DNA of 64,000 nucleotides from an uncultured Oscillospiraceae bacterium (GCA_900547105.1 URFL01000001.1:1-64000), one strand, 5' to 3'. Positions 40,457 to 50,733 are shown, numbered from the stretch's first letter. Translations and numbers: made by a program. Notes: generated from the letters alone by a model not told the origin.

Positions 40457-41956
40457 ATGCAATATAACAGTACCCGTGACAGCGGGGTCAGCGTATCGGC
40501 GGCACAGGCGATCGCCCAGGGCATTTCGCACGAGGGCGGCTTGTTTGTTCCCGAAACGCTTCCGGCTATCACCAAAGACGAGCTGGCGGCGTGGAGCCAT
40601 CAGTCGTATGTGGAGCGGGCAACGGCTGTGTTGTCGAAATTCCTCACTGATTTTACCCCCGATGAGGTCGCGGAATGCACCCATGCGGCATATGCGACCG
40701 GTCGGTTCCGTTCGCCCGCGGTGGCTCCGCTGAAAGAGCTGGATGCCGGCGAGCATATTCTGGAGCTGTGGCACGGTCCCACCTGCGCGTTCAAGGATAT
40801 GGCGCTGCAGATTCTGCCGCATCTGATGCGGGTGTCGGCGGGCAAAACCGCTGCCGGCAAAGAGATCGTGATTCTGGTTGCCACCTCCGGCGATACCGGC
40901 AAAGCGGCACTGGAAGGCTTCCGCGATGCGGAGCATACCCGCATCCTCGTGTTCTATCCCGAGGACGGTGTTAGCCCGATGCAGAAGCTGCAAATGACCA
41001 CCCAGGAGGGCGGCAATGTCGGCGTTTGCGCCATCCGCGGCAACTTTGACGATGCCCAAACCGGCGTCAAAACCATCTTCACCGATCCCGCCATTGCCGA
41101 AAAGCTGGCGGAGCACGGCATGATGTTCTCCAGCGCCAACTCCATCAACTGGGGTCGTCTGGTGCCGCAGATCGTGTACTATGTGTCCGCGTATTGCGAT
41201 CTGCTGGCGGCGGGCAAGATTCAGATGGGCGATGCCATCAACGTGGCGGTGCCCACCGGCAACTTCGGCAACATTCTGGCGGCGTATTACGCCCGCAAAA
41301 TGGGGCTGCCGATCGCCAAACTGATCTGTGCCTCCAACCGCAACCGGGTGTTGACCGACTTTATCAAAACCGGCACCTATGACCGCAACCGCGAGTTTTA
41401 CACCACCACCTCGCCGTCGATGGATATTCTCATCTCCTCCAATCTGGAGCGGCTGCTGTACGATCTGTGCGGTCGTGACGATGCGGAGATCCGCCGTCTG
41501 ATGGGCGAGCTGTCCGAAACCGGCAAGTACACCGTGCCGGACGATGTGAAAACGGCGCTGCAAAGCCTGTTTGTGGGCGGCTGCTGCGACGACGAGCAGG
41601 CGGCGCAGACCATCGCCGATACCTTCCATAAACACGGCTATCTGTGCGACACCCACACCGCGGTGGCGGTGCATGTGTACGAGGAGTACCACCGCGAAAC
41701 CGGCGACCAGACGCCCACCGTTATCGCCTCCACCGCCAACCCGTACAAATTCTCCGCCAGCGTGCTGGAAGCGCTGGACGGCGGCTGTGCGGATATGGAC
41801 GAGTTCGACAAGGTGGAAAAACTGCACGCCGAAACCAACACCGAGGTTCCCGCGCCGCTGGCGGGGCTGAAAGGCAAAACGCCGCGCTTTACCGGTGTGT
41901 GCGACCGCGACAACATGCGGGCGGTCGTGTTTGACATGCTGGGCATTCAGGAGTAA
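40457..41956 (+). CDS. thrC: Threonine synthase
   Basis: A 499-aa PLP enzyme of the long type. It converts O-phosphohomoserine to threonine. Lys113 in TCAFKDMALQ binds PLP; STSGDTG-like VATSGDTGKAAL and NFGNILAAYYA bind phosphate. An N-terminal region with SREGGL-type SHEGGLFVPE is present. A TATAGT element lies about 28 bases before the start, without a convincing -35. Phosphoesterase and tig follow. Confidence 0.95.
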   Translation: MQYNSTRDSGVSVSAAQAIAQGISHEGGLFVPETLPAITKDELAAWSHQSYVERATAVLSKFLTDFTPDEVAECTHAAYATGRFRSPAVAPLKELDAGEHILELWHGPTCAFKDMALQILPHLMRVSAGKTAAGKEIVILVATSGDTGKAALEGFRDAEHTRILVFYPEDGVSPMQKLQMTTQEGGNVGVCAIRGNFDDAQTGVKTIFTDPAIAEKLAEHGMMFSSANSINWGRLVPQIVYYVSAYCDLLAAGKIQMGDAINVAVPTGNFGNILAAYYARKMGLPIAKLICASNRNRVLTDFIKTGTYDRNREFYTTTSPSMDILISSNLERLLYDLCGRDDAEIRRLMGELSETGKYTVPDDVKTALQSLFVGGCCDDEQAAQTIADTFHKHGYLCDTHTAVAVHVYEEYHRETGDQTPTVIASTANPYKFSASVLEALDGGCADMDEFDKVEKLHAETNTEVPAPLAGLKGKTPRFTGVCDRDNMRAVVFDMLGIQE

Positions 41957-41961
41957 GCGGC

Positions 41962-42651
41962 GTGGCGTTATATGCCATCGGCGATCTGCACCTGTCCTTT
42001 GGCACCAACAAGCCGATGGACGATTTCCGCGGCTGGGACCACTATGTTGACCGGTTGGAACGCAACTGGCGCGCGGTGGTGGAGCCGGAGGACACGGTGG
42101 TGATCGCGGGAGATATTTCGTGGGGGATGACGCTGCCGGAAGCGGCGGCCGACTTCGCCTTTTTGCAGCAGCTGCCCGGGCGCAAGCTGCTACTCAAGGG
42201 TAACCACGACTACTGGTGGACCACCCGCCGCAAAATGGATCAATTTTTGCTGGATGGCGGGTTCACGTCGCTGCGTATTCTGCATAATGATGCGGTGGCG
42301 ATCGACAACGCGGTGGCCGTTTGCGGCACCCGCGGCTGGTTTTACGATGCCGAAGCCGACGCGGATAAGCGGGTGCTCAACCGGGAGGTGGGGCGGCTGC
42401 AAATGTCGGCGCAGGCGGCGCGTGAAACCGGATTGCCGCTGATCGCGTTTTTGCATTACCCGCCGGTGTTTGGCGACAATGTGTGCGACGAAATGGTGCA
42501 GGCGCTGCGGGACGAGGGCATCACCCGCTGCTACTATGGTCATATCCACGGCGCGGGGATCCGCAAGGCGTTCAACGGCACGCTGCACGGCATCGAAATG
42601 CAGCTGATCTCGGCGGATGCGCTGTCTTTTATGCCCTTGCGGGTGTTTTAG
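41962..42651 (+). CDS. Calcineurin-like metallophosphoesterase
   Basis: A 229-aa cytosolic phosphoesterase. The metal motifs are in order: GDLHL (residues 7-11), GDISWG (about 50), GNHDYWW (about 80), FLHYPP and GHIHG. The family includes diverse phosphatases and the substrate is unknown. GTG start, preceded by CAGGAG inside the end of thrC, so translation is probably coupled. Confidence 0.88.
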   Translation: MALYAIGDLHLSFGTNKPMDDFRGWDHYVDRLERNWRAVVEPEDTVVIAGDISWGMTLPEAAADFAFLQQLPGRKLLLKGNHDYWWTTRRKMDQFLLDGGFTSLRILHNDAVAIDNAVAVCGTRGWFYDAEADADKRVLNREVGRLQMSAQAARETGLPLIAFLHYPPVFGDNVCDEMVQALRDEGITRCYYGHIHGAGIRKAFNGTLHGIEMQLISADALSFMPLRVF

Positions 42652-42714
42652 AAGCGACGCTGATAAAATATTAACAATTATTTCAAAAAAACTCTGGCGC
42701 ATTGCGCTATAGTA

Positions 42715-42723
42715 TGCTATACT
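42715..42723 (+). promoter_or_regulatory. Extended -10 promoter of tig
   Basis: TGCTATACT is an extended -10 element (TG-N-TATACT). The -35 region (TGGCGC at 42695-42700) is weak, as is common with extended -10 sites. The tig ATG is 47 bases downstream. Confidence 0.55.
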
Positions 42724-42769
42724 ACCCTTTATGAAAATTTGTTAGGTTAAATATTAGGAGGATGTCAAA

Positions 42770-44056
42770 ATGAGTTTGAAAAACGCAACCAAAACCGAAA
42801 CGGCCAATCGGGTCGAGCTGGAAGTCGAGGTCGACGCGGCGGCGTTTGAAGCGGCTGTGGAGCGCGCGTATAAGAAGAACATCAAAAAAATGGTGGTTCC
42901 GGGCTTCCGCAAAGGCAAAGCTCCCCGTCATCTGGTGGAAAAAATGTACGGCACCGGTGTGTTTTATGAGGACGCGATGAACGATGTGTATCCCAAAGCG
43001 CTGGACGAAGCCATCAAAGAGTCCGACTACGAGTATGTCCAGGACAAAATTGATCTGGATGTTGTCAGCGTTGGTCCCGAAGGCTTGGTGTTCAAAGCGG
43101 TCATCACCGTGAAACCCGAAGTCGAAGTGGGTGAGTACAAAGGTCTGAAAGCCGACAAAAAAGTTGAGCCGGTGACCGATGAAGATGTGGATGCCGAAAT
43201 CACCAAGCTGCAGGAGCGCAACGCGCGTCTGGTGCCGGTCGAAGGCCGCGCGGCGGAAAACGGTGATACCGTTACCTTTGATTTTGAAGGCTTCCTGGAT
43301 GGCGAACCCTTCGAGGGCGGCAAGAGCGAGAACCACACGCTGGTGCTGGGCTCCGGCCAGTTTATCCCCGGTTTCGAGGATCAGATCGTCGGCAAAAACA
43401 CCGATGAAGAATTTGAAGTCAATGTGACCTTCCCCGAAGATTACCACGCGGAAGAACTGAAAGGCAAACCCGCGGTGTTCAAGTGCAAACTGCACGAGAT
43501 CAAAACCAAAGAGCTGCCGGAAGTCAACGACGAGTTCGTGAAAGATGTCAGCGAATTCGATACGCTGGATGAGCTGAAGGCGGATCTGCGCAAACACATG
43601 GAAGAGCATCGTCAGCAGGAAGCCGACAACGCGTTTGAGACCGCGCTGCTGGATCAGCTGGCGGAGGGCGTGAAAGCCGACATTCCGCAGGCGATGTTCG
43701 AGAACCGCATCGACGACATGGTGCAGGATTTCGGTTACCGTCTGCAGTCGCAGGGTCTGGATCTGCCGACTTATCTGCAGTACACCGGCATGGAGCCGCA
43801 GGCGTTCCGCGACGGCTTCAAGGATCAGGCGGACAAACAGGTGAAAGTGCGTCTGGCGCTGGAGAAGATCGCGGCTCTGGAATCCATCGAGGTGACCGAG
43901 GACGATATGAACGCCGAGTACGAGAAGTACGCCAAGATGTATGATATGGATGTTGACAAAGTGAAAGCGGTGCTGGGCGAGCAGGACATGAAACGCGATC
44001 TGGCTGTGGGCAAAGCGCTGGAGCTGGTCAAAGAAAACGCCGTTGTCACGGAATAA
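42770..44056 (+). CDS. tig: Trigger factor chaperone
   Basis: A 428-aa ribosome-associated chaperone and peptidyl-prolyl isomerase. Domains in order: ribosome-binding (1-115, with the signature GFRKGKAPRHL at about 44-54), FKBP-type PPIase (about 150-245, with GDTVTFDFEGF and GQFIPGFEDQIVG), and the helical substrate-binding domain. TAGGAGG precedes the ATG. It begins the tig-clpP-clpX-lon-engB block. Confidence 0.97.
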   Translation: MSLKNATKTETANRVELEVEVDAAAFEAAVERAYKKNIKKMVVPGFRKGKAPRHLVEKMYGTGVFYEDAMNDVYPKALDEAIKESDYEYVQDKIDLDVVSVGPEGLVFKAVITVKPEVEVGEYKGLKADKKVEPVTDEDVDAEITKLQERNARLVPVEGRAAENGDTVTFDFEGFLDGEPFEGGKSENHTLVLGSGQFIPGFEDQIVGKNTDEEFEVNVTFPEDYHAEELKGKPAVFKCKLHEIKTKELPEVNDEFVKDVSEFDTLDELKADLRKHMEEHRQQEADNAFETALLDQLAEGVKADIPQAMFENRIDDMVQDFGYRLQSQGLDLPTYLQYTGMEPQAFRDGFKDQADKQVKVRLALEKIAALESIEVTEDDMNAEYEKYAKMYDMDVDKVKAVLGEQDMKRDLAVGKALELVKENAVVTE

Positions 44057-44120
44057 TTGGTATAAACGCTTCCGTACCGACCTATACTGATGACTACCTG
44101 AACGGAAAGGTGAGGCGATT

Positions 44121-44711
44121 ATGGCGAATGTGAGTTTGGTGCCCTATGTGGTCGAGCAGACCAGCCGGGGCGAGCGCAGCTATGATATTTTTTCCCGGCT
44201 GCTGAACGACCGGATCATTATGCTGTGTGACGAGATCAACGACGCGACCGCGTCGTTGGTGGTGGCGCAGCTGATCTACTTGGAGGGGCAGGATCCCGAC
44301 AAGGATATTCATCTGTATATCAACAGCCCCGGCGGTTCCATCACCGCCGGTATGGCAATCTACGACACGATGCAGTATATCAAATGCGATGTGTCGACCA
44401 TCTGCATCGGCATGGCGGCGAGCATGGGTTCGTTCCTGCTGGCGGCGGGTGCCAAGGGCAAACGTCTGGCGCTGCCCAACAGCGAGATCATGATCCATCA
44501 GCCGCTGGGCGGTGCCAAAGGGCAGGCGAGTGACATCAAAATTCAGGCGGACCACATTCTGTTCATCCGCAACCGGATGAACCGTTTGTACGCCGAAATG
44601 ACCGGTCAGCCGCTGGAAAACATCGAACGCGATACCGAGCGTGACAACTATATGACCGCTGAGGACGCGCAGAAATACGGCTTGATCGACAAGGTTGTCA
44701 CCCACCGCTGA
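44121..44711 (+). CDS. clpP: ATP-dependent Clp protease proteolytic subunit
   Basis: A 196-aa serine peptidase that forms the tetradecameric barrel used by ClpX. The triad is Ser101 (MAASMGS), His126 (MIHQPLGG) and Asp175 (TERDNYM). The N-terminus MANVSLVPYVVEQTSRGER is typical. A TATACT sequence lies 33 bases before the start and could add a promoter. clpX follows after 33 bases. Confidence 0.97.
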   Translation: MANVSLVPYVVEQTSRGERSYDIFSRLLNDRIIMLCDEINDATASLVVAQLIYLEGQDPDKDIHLYINSPGGSITAGMAIYDTMQYIKCDVSTICIGMAASMGSFLLAAGAKGKRLALPNSEIMIHQPLGGAKGQASDIKIQADHILFIRNRMNRLYAEMTGQPLENIERDTERDNYMTAEDAQKYGLIDKVVTHR

Positions 44712-44744
44712 GTTTCAATTTTGATATAAGGAGTACCGGACAGA

Positions 44745-46055
44745 ATGCCCAAAAATGACGAGATCAAACGCACCGTCCACTGCTCTTTCTGCGGCAAATC
44801 GCAGGACGAGGTAACCCGTATGGTGGCTGGCCCCGGCGTGTATATCTGCAACGAATGTGTAAAGCTGTGCCAGACCATGCTGGAGGACGAGGAGCATCCG
44901 GGTGCGAAGCGTTCGGCCAAACAGCCGGCGCCGAGCGGGCGGCTGCCTGTTCCCAAGGATATCAAAAAAACGCTGGATGACTATGTGATCGGGCAGGAAA
45001 AAGCCAAGATCACCCTGTCGGTGGCGGTGTATAATCACTATAAGCGTATGTTTTACGGCAACGACGGCGAGACCGAGCTGGGCAAAAGCAATGTGCTGAT
45101 GCTGGGTCCCACCGGCGTGGGCAAAACCGCGCTGGCGCAAACGCTGGCGCGGGCACTGGATGTGCCGTTCGCGGTGACCGACGCGACCACGCTGACCGAA
45201 GCCGGCTATGTGGGCGAGGATGTGGAAAACATCCTGCTGCGCCTGATCCAGGCGGCCGACTATGATGTGTCGCGTGCCGAACACGGCATCATCTATGTGG
45301 ACGAAATTGACAAAATCAGCCGCCGCAGCGAAAATCCCTCCATCACGCGGGATGTCAGCGGCGAGGGTGTGCAGCAGGCACTGCTGAAGATTTTGGAGGG
45401 CACGGTTGCGAACGTGCCGCCCTCCGGCGGACGCAAGCACCCGCAGCAGGAGTTTATCCAGATCGATACCTCCGGCATCCTGTTCATTTTGGGCGGGGCG
45501 TTCGATGGTATTGAAGAGATCGTGGAAAAACGGCTGGGTTCCGGTTCGCTGGGCTTTGGCAATGAGGTCAAGTCCAAAAAGGATATCGACCGCAGCCGCC
45601 TGATGGCGCAGGTGATTCCGCAGGATCTGATCCGCTACGGCATCATCCCCGAGCTGGTGGGTCGTATGCCGGTCATCACCACGCTGGAGGCACTGGATGC
45701 CGAGGCGCTGGTCAAAATTCTGACCGAGCCCAAAAACGCGCTGCTCAGCCAGTATAAGCAGCTGTTCCAGCTGGACAATGTGGAGCTGGAATTCACCGAT
45801 AACGCGCTGAAAGCGGTGGCTCAAAAAACGCTGGAGCGCAACACCGGTGCGCGCGGACTGCGGGCGGTGATGGAAGAACTGCTGACGGAGCTGATGTTTG
45901 AAGTGCCGTCCGACCCGACCATCACCAAGGTCATTGTCCACGAAAACTGTGTTACCGAGGGGGCAAAGCCCGAACTGGTGATCGACCCGGAGCGCAAGGC
46001 TCCGCGGCTGAAAGCACCGGCGAAAAAGGGCTCCACCCGGAAAGTAACGGCATAA
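44745..46055 (+). CDS. clpX: ATP-dependent Clp protease ATPase subunit ClpX
   Basis: A 436-aa AAA+ unfoldase. The N-terminal zinc domain has Cys13, Cys16, Cys35 and Cys38; Walker A is GPTGVGKTALAQ (about 119-130) and Walker B IIYVDEIDK. The LGF loop (GSLGFGNE, about 267) should dock on ClpP. It delivers tagged proteins to ClpP, encoded just upstream. Confidence 0.98.
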   Translation: MPKNDEIKRTVHCSFCGKSQDEVTRMVAGPGVYICNECVKLCQTMLEDEEHPGAKRSAKQPAPSGRLPVPKDIKKTLDDYVIGQEKAKITLSVAVYNHYKRMFYGNDGETELGKSNVLMLGPTGVGKTALAQTLARALDVPFAVTDATTLTEAGYVGEDVENILLRLIQAADYDVSRAEHGIIYVDEIDKISRRSENPSITRDVSGEGVQQALLKILEGTVANVPPSGGRKHPQQEFIQIDTSGILFILGGAFDGIEEIVEKRLGSGSLGFGNEVKSKKDIDRSRLMAQVIPQDLIRYGIIPELVGRMPVITTLEALDAEALVKILTEPKNALLSQYKQLFQLDNVELEFTDNALKAVAQKTLERNTGARGLRAVMEELLTELMFEVPSDPTITKVIVHENCVTEGAKPELVIDPERKAPRLKAPAKKGSTRKVTA

Positions 46056-46225
46056 AACGCATACAATCGGTCAGACGCCGGATGCCAAAGACGGCATCGG
46101 TGGCTGGCTGATTTTTGCTTTTTTTGGCGGTCATGCGCCGCGGTGCGCGCTGTCCGCCGACACCAATCGACCGGATTTCTGCGCCGGATGGCGCCGGATG
46201 TACATAGAAACGGAGGATACTCTTT

Positions 46226-48655
46226 ATGGCAATACGCAAACGCGTGGCGCGGGTGGATACCTTACCGCTGCTGCCCTTGCGCGGAATGGTGGCTTTTCCC
46301 GAAGTCATGCTGCATTTGGATGTGGGTCGCCCCGGCTCCATTGCGGCGCTCAACGAGTCGCTGTCCCATGACCAGACCATCTTCCTGGTGGCGCAGCGCG
46401 ACGCCGAGGTGGAAGATCCCGCGCGCGACGATCTGTACGACCACGGTGTGGTCGCCAAGGTGCGTCAGGTGCTGCGGCTGCCGGGCGACAATGTCCGCAT
46501 TTTGGCAGAGGGCGTGTACCGCGCGCACATCGAGGAGATGCAGGTGCAGGAGAATGTGCGCATGGCGCGCATTCGCGAGGATGGGGAAACCCGCGTGAGC
46601 GACCCGATGGAAGCAATGGCGTTGACACGCGAGCTCATCTGCTACTTCGAGCAGTATACGCAGTACGCCACCCCCACGCAGGGCGCGTCTGACCCCACGC
46701 GCATGATGCAGACTATGCAGGATGTGGGCGTGCTGACCGATTACATCGCGTTCCAAATGAAACTGCGCCCCGAAGAGCAGCAGGAGCTGCTGGAGCAAAC
46801 CAATGTCCATGCCCGTGCCGAGGCGCTGCTGCGTCTGATGGATCGCGAGGTGGCGGTGCTCAAACTGGAGCAGTCCATCCATGACCGGGTGCGGGAGCAG
46901 ATGGATCAGAACCAGCGGGACTACTATCTGCGGGAGCAGATGCAGGTGATTGCCTCCGAACTGGGGGAAGAGGACAACCCGCTGGAGGAATCGGAAGAAT
47001 ACCGCAAACGTATCAAAGAGATGACGCTGCCCGATGCCAGTCGGGACAAGCTGCTCAAAGAGTGCGACAAGCTGGCGAAAATGCCGGTCGGCTCGCACGA
47101 GGCCACCGTGGTGCGGCAATATCTGGACACCTGTTTGGAGTTGCCGTTCGGCAAGCTGGCGGAAGGGGAGATCGACATCACCCGTGCCCGCGAGATGCTG
47201 GATGAGGATCACTACGGATTGAATAAAGTCAAGGATCGTATCATCGAGATTTTGGCGGTACGCCAGCTCGCGCCGGATATCAAAGGTCAGATCGTGTGCT
47301 TGGCGGGACCGCCCGGTGTGGGTAAAACCTCGGTCGCCAAATCCATCGCGCGCGCGATGGGTCGCCCGTATGTGCGGGTGTCGCTGGGCGGCGTGCGGGA
47401 CGAATCCGATATTCGCGGTCACCGCAAGACCTATATCGGCGCTATGCCCGGTCGTATCATCAACGCCATCAAACAGGCGGGGGTGTGCAACCCGGTGATG
47501 CTGCTGGACGAGATTGACAAAATGGGCAACGATTTCCGCGGCGATCCCGCCTCCGCCATGCTGGAGGTGCTGGACAGCGAGCAAAACACCGCCTTTGTGG
47601 ATCATTATGTGGAGCTGCCGTTTGATCTGTCGCAGGTGCTGTTTATCACCACCGCCAACACGGTGGAGAACATTCCCGCGCCGTTGTACGACCGCATGGA
47701 TGTGATCTCGCTGCCGAGTTACACGGCGGAAGAGAAATTCCATATCGCCAAAGAGCATCTGCTGCCCAAGCAGATGCAAAAGCACGGTATCAAAAAGAGC
47801 ATGATGCGGTTGTCGGATACCACCCTGCGCGCCATTATTGACGGCTATGTGCGGGAAGCGGGTGTGCGCAATCTGGAACGCGCGCTGGCAAAAATATGCC
47901 GCAAGGTTGCGAAAATCATTGTGTCCGGCGAGAAAAAGAGCGTCACTGTGTCGCATCTGGAAGATTTTCTGGGCCCGCGCCGCTATAAAGCGGAGGACGA
48001 GCAGCGCCGGGACGAAGTGGGCGTGGTCAACGGACTGGCATGGACATCGGTCGGCGGCGAAACCATGCCGGTCGAGGTCGCGGTGCTGGACGGCACCGGC
48101 AAGATCGAGTTGACCGGTTCGCTGGGCGATGTGATGAAAGAATCCGCCCGCACCGCCGTCAGCTATGTGCGTTCGCGCGCCGGCTCGCTGCAAATTGCGC
48201 CGGATTTCTATAAAACCAAAGATATCCACATTCATGTGCCGGAGGGCGCGGTGCCGAAAGACGGCCCCTCCGCCGGCGTCACCATGGCGACGGCGCTGGT
48301 GTCAGCGCTGACCGGTCGCCCGGTGCGGCACGACCTTGCGATGACCGGCGAGATCTCGCTGCGCGGGCGGGTACTGCCGATCGGCGGTCTGCGCGAAAAG
48401 AGCATGGCGGCGTATACCCATCATATGAAAACCGTCATCATTCCGCAGCAAAACGAGCCGGATCTGGACGAAGTGGATGCGGTGGTGAAGCAGCATGTGC
48501 GGTTTATCACCGCGTCGCATCTGGACACCGTGATGGAAAACGCGCTGCTGCCTAAGCCGGAGTCCAAACCCACCAAAAAAGCGTCCGACCGTGCCAAAAC
48601 GGTCGCGAACCCGATTCCCTGCGCGTCCGACCCGGTGGTCGGGGTGCAGCAGTAA
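46226..48655 (+). CDS. lon: ATP-dependent protease Lon
   Basis: An 809-aa LonA-type protease. N-terminal substrate-binding domain (1-205), AAA+ domain with GPPGVGKTS (about 361), and a C-terminal protease domain with the dyad Ser682 (PKDGPSAG) and Lys725 (GLREKSMAA). A Pro/Lys-rich tail of about 25 residues extends beyond the family end. CGGAGG precedes the ATG. It is separated from clpX by 170 bases without a clear terminator. Confidence 0.98.
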   Translation: MAIRKRVARVDTLPLLPLRGMVAFPEVMLHLDVGRPGSIAALNESLSHDQTIFLVAQRDAEVEDPARDDLYDHGVVAKVRQVLRLPGDNVRILAEGVYRAHIEEMQVQENVRMARIREDGETRVSDPMEAMALTRELICYFEQYTQYATPTQGASDPTRMMQTMQDVGVLTDYIAFQMKLRPEEQQELLEQTNVHARAEALLRLMDREVAVLKLEQSIHDRVREQMDQNQRDYYLREQMQVIASELGEEDNPLEESEEYRKRIKEMTLPDASRDKLLKECDKLAKMPVGSHEATVVRQYLDTCLELPFGKLAEGEIDITRAREMLDEDHYGLNKVKDRIIEILAVRQLAPDIKGQIVCLAGPPGVGKTSVAKSIARAMGRPYVRVSLGGVRDESDIRGHRKTYIGAMPGRIINAIKQAGVCNPVMLLDEIDKMGNDFRGDPASAMLEVLDSEQNTAFVDHYVELPFDLSQVLFITTANTVENIPAPLYDRMDVISLPSYTAEEKFHIAKEHLLPKQMQKHGIKKSMMRLSDTTLRAIIDGYVREAGVRNLERALAKICRKVAKIIVSGEKKSVTVSHLEDFLGPRRYKAEDEQRRDEVGVVNGLAWTSVGGETMPVEVAVLDGTGKIELTGSLGDVMKESARTAVSYVRSRAGSLQIAPDFYKTKDIHIHVPEGAVPKDGPSAGVTMATALVSALTGRPVRHDLAMTGEISLRGRVLPIGGLREKSMAAYTHHMKTVIIPQQNEPDLDEVDAVVKQHVRFITASHLDTVMENALLPKPESKPTKKASDRAKTVANPIPCASDPVVGVQQ

Positions 48656-48668
48656 AGGATGAACGCGT

Positions 48669-49262
48669 ATGAAAATCGAAACCGCAGCCTTTGAAGCCGC
48701 GGCGGCGCTCAGCAGCCAGCTGTTGCCGCCGGATCTGCCGGAGGTCGCTTTTTCCGGCCGCTCCAATGTGGGCAAATCCTCGCTCATCAACCGGTTGGTC
48801 AACCGCAAAGCGCTGGCGCGCACCAGCGCCACCCCCGGCAAAACCGCTACCATCAACTTTTACCGGTTGGACACCATGCGGATGATCGACCTGCCGGGCT
48901 ACGGCTACGCCAAGGTGTCCCACGCCGAAAAACGGCGCTGGGCCACGCTGATCGAGGGCTATTTTGAAGCGGATCGCGATCTGCGGCTGACGCTGCAGCT
49001 GGTGGATATGCGCCACCCGCCGACGGCGGACGACCGCATGATGATCGAGTATATGACCGAAACCGGCATCCCCTTTGTGATCGTGCTCACCAAGGCGGAC
49101 AAGCTGAACAAGACCCAGCGCGCCCAGCGGCTGGAGTCGCTGCAACAGGAATTGGCGGATTACGAGGGCATTCAAACGATCCCGTTTTCCGCCGTTACGG
49201 GCGAGGGTGTGGACACTCTGCGCGACATCCTTGTATCCGTTACCGAAGATACCGACGAATAA
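48669..49262 (+). CDS. engB: Ribosome biogenesis GTP-binding protein YsxC/EngB
   Basis: A 197-aa TRAFAC-class GTPase needed for 50S assembly. Motifs: GRSNVGKSSLINRLV (about 34-48), TPGKTATINFY, DLPGYGYAKVS and TKADKLNK. Its place after lon is the usual Firmicute order. It starts 13 bases after the lon stop. Confidence 0.97.
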   Translation: MKIETAAFEAAAALSSQLLPPDLPEVAFSGRSNVGKSSLINRLVNRKALARTSATPGKTATINFYRLDTMRMIDLPGYGYAKVSHAEKRRWATLIEGYFEADRDLRLTLQLVDMRHPPTADDRMMIEYMTETGIPFVIVLTKADKLNKTQRAQRLESLQQELADYEGIQTIPFSAVTGEGVDTLRDILVSVTEDTDE

Positions 49263-49278
49263 AAAGGAGGAATCAATC

Positions 49279-50577
49279 ATGTCTGTGATGAACAACACGG
49301 CGGTCAACGCCGCGGGACATCTGACCATCGGCGGCTGTGACACCGTGGAACTGGCGGCGCAGTACGGCACTCCCTTGTATGTGATGGACGAAACCACCAT
49401 CCGTCAGGCGCTGCGGGATTATAAGCAGTCGATTGATGATTGCTACCCGCAGGGCGGTATGGTGGCGTACGCCAGCAAGGCGTGCAGCTTCAAGGAGATG
49501 TACCGCATCGTCAAACAGGAAGGCTGCGGCATCGATGTGGTGTCGGGTGGCGAACTGTACACCGCGATGCAGGTGGATTTTCCGGCCGACCGCATCTATT
49601 TCCACGGCAACAACAAAACGGTGGACGAGCTGAAAATGGCGCTGAACTACGGCGTGGGACGCATCATTGTGGATAATGCGACCGAGCTGCGCCGTCTGTC
49701 GGCGGTGGCGGGCGAGTTGGGCAAAACCGCCCATATCTACCTGCGCATCACCCCCGGCATTGATGCGCACACCCACAGCTTTATCCGCACCGGGCAGATC
49801 GATTCCAAATTCGGCTTTACGCTGGAAAACGGCGATGCGCTGGAAGGGGTGCGCCAGGCGCTGGCGCTGCCGGGACTGGAACTGAAGGGTCTGCATTGCC
49901 ACATCGGCTCGCAGATTTTTGACGAACAGCCCTTTATCCATGCCGCCGAGGTGATGCTCACCTTTATGCGGCAGATCAAGGATGAAACCGGCATCGTTTT
50001 GCCCGAACTGAATGTGGGCGGCGGCTTTGGTATTCGCTATACCGCCGAGGATCATCCCAAAGCCAACGGCGAGTATATGCAGCTGGTATCGGCGGCGGCG
50101 CGCCAAAAGGCGAAGGAGCTGGATTTCCCGTTCCCGTATATGGTGATCGAGCCGGGTCGCTCGATTGTGGCGCCGGCGGGCTTGACTCTGTACACGGTGG
50201 GCGGCGTCAAGGTCATCCCCGGTGTGCGCACCTATGTCAGTGTGGACGGCGGCATGACCGATAACCCGCGGTACGCGCTGTATCAGTCGGCGTACACCGT
50301 GGTGGCGGCGAACAAGGCGGACAAGCCCGCCACCGGCAAAGCCACCATCTCCGGCCGCTGCTGCGAAAGCGGCGACTTGATTCAGGAGCATGTGGATCTG
50401 CCGGATTGCGAAGCGGGGGATACGCTGGCGGTGCTGGCGACCGGCGCTTACAACTATTCGATGGCATCGCACTATAACCGCCTGCCTAACGCGGCGGTGG
50501 TGATGGTGAAGGATGGCATCTCCCGCGTGGTGGTGCGCCGCGAAACCTACGAAGATCTGACCCGCTGCGATATTTGA
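49279..50577 (+). CDS. lysA: Diaminopimelate decarboxylase
   Basis: A 432-aa PLP enzyme that makes lysine from meso-diaminopimelate, the last step of the pathway. Lys67 (YASKACS) binds PLP; GLHCHIGSQI and EPGRSIVAPAG are family signatures, and GRCCESGD near residue 360 has the active-site Cys. AAGGAGG precedes the ATG. It lies 16 bases after engB and ends at a strong terminator. Confidence 0.96.
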   Translation: MSVMNNTAVNAAGHLTIGGCDTVELAAQYGTPLYVMDETTIRQALRDYKQSIDDCYPQGGMVAYASKACSFKEMYRIVKQEGCGIDVVSGGELYTAMQVDFPADRIYFHGNNKTVDELKMALNYGVGRIIVDNATELRRLSAVAGELGKTAHIYLRITPGIDAHTHSFIRTGQIDSKFGFTLENGDALEGVRQALALPGLELKGLHCHIGSQIFDEQPFIHAAEVMLTFMRQIKDETGIVLPELNVGGGFGIRYTAEDHPKANGEYMQLVSAAARQKAKELDFPFPYMVIEPGRSIVAPAGLTLYTVGGVKVIPGVRTYVSVDGGMTDNPRYALYQSAYTVVAANKADKPATGKATISGRCCESGDLIQEHVDLPDCEAGDTLAVLATGAYNYSMASHYNRLPNAAVVMVKDGISRVVVRRETYEDLTRCDI

Positions 50578-50612
50578 ACACAGCGGTATCTATCCGGAGC
50601 AGCGCTTCGATG

Positions 50613-50640
50613 CAAAAGGACGGCGAAAGCCGTCCTTTTG
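50613..50640 (+). terminator. Terminator of the engB-lysA end
   Basis: A perfect 12-bp stem CAAAAGGACGGC / GCCGTCCTTTTG with a GAAA tetraloop, ending in TTTTG. Confidence 0.85.
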
Positions 50641-50697
50641 TGCGTTTGTGCCAAAAACACACCGGGCATTTTCGCTATGCAAAAACCGTTTCGTGGC

Positions 50698-50726
50698 TTG
50701 ACATTGAGGGGCGTTTCGGTCATAAT
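50698..50726 (+). promoter_or_regulatory. Promoter of rnpB
   Basis: A perfect TTGACA (50698-50703) and CATAAT (50721-50726) are 17 bases apart, seven bases before the RNA 5' end. It is a strong vegetative promoter. Confidence 0.9.
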
Positions 50727-50733
50727 AAACGAT

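Noticed and set aside
46170..46206. Tandem GCGCCGGATG upstream of lon, considered as an operator
   Set aside because: Only two short direct copies in a GC-rich stretch, not at a recognisable promoter; no CIRCE or CtsR-type heat-shock operator is seen.
46262..48235. A 657-codon minus-strand frame opposite lon
   Set aside because: lon is unmistakable on the other strand; the antisense frame is His/Gln-rich with no start signal.
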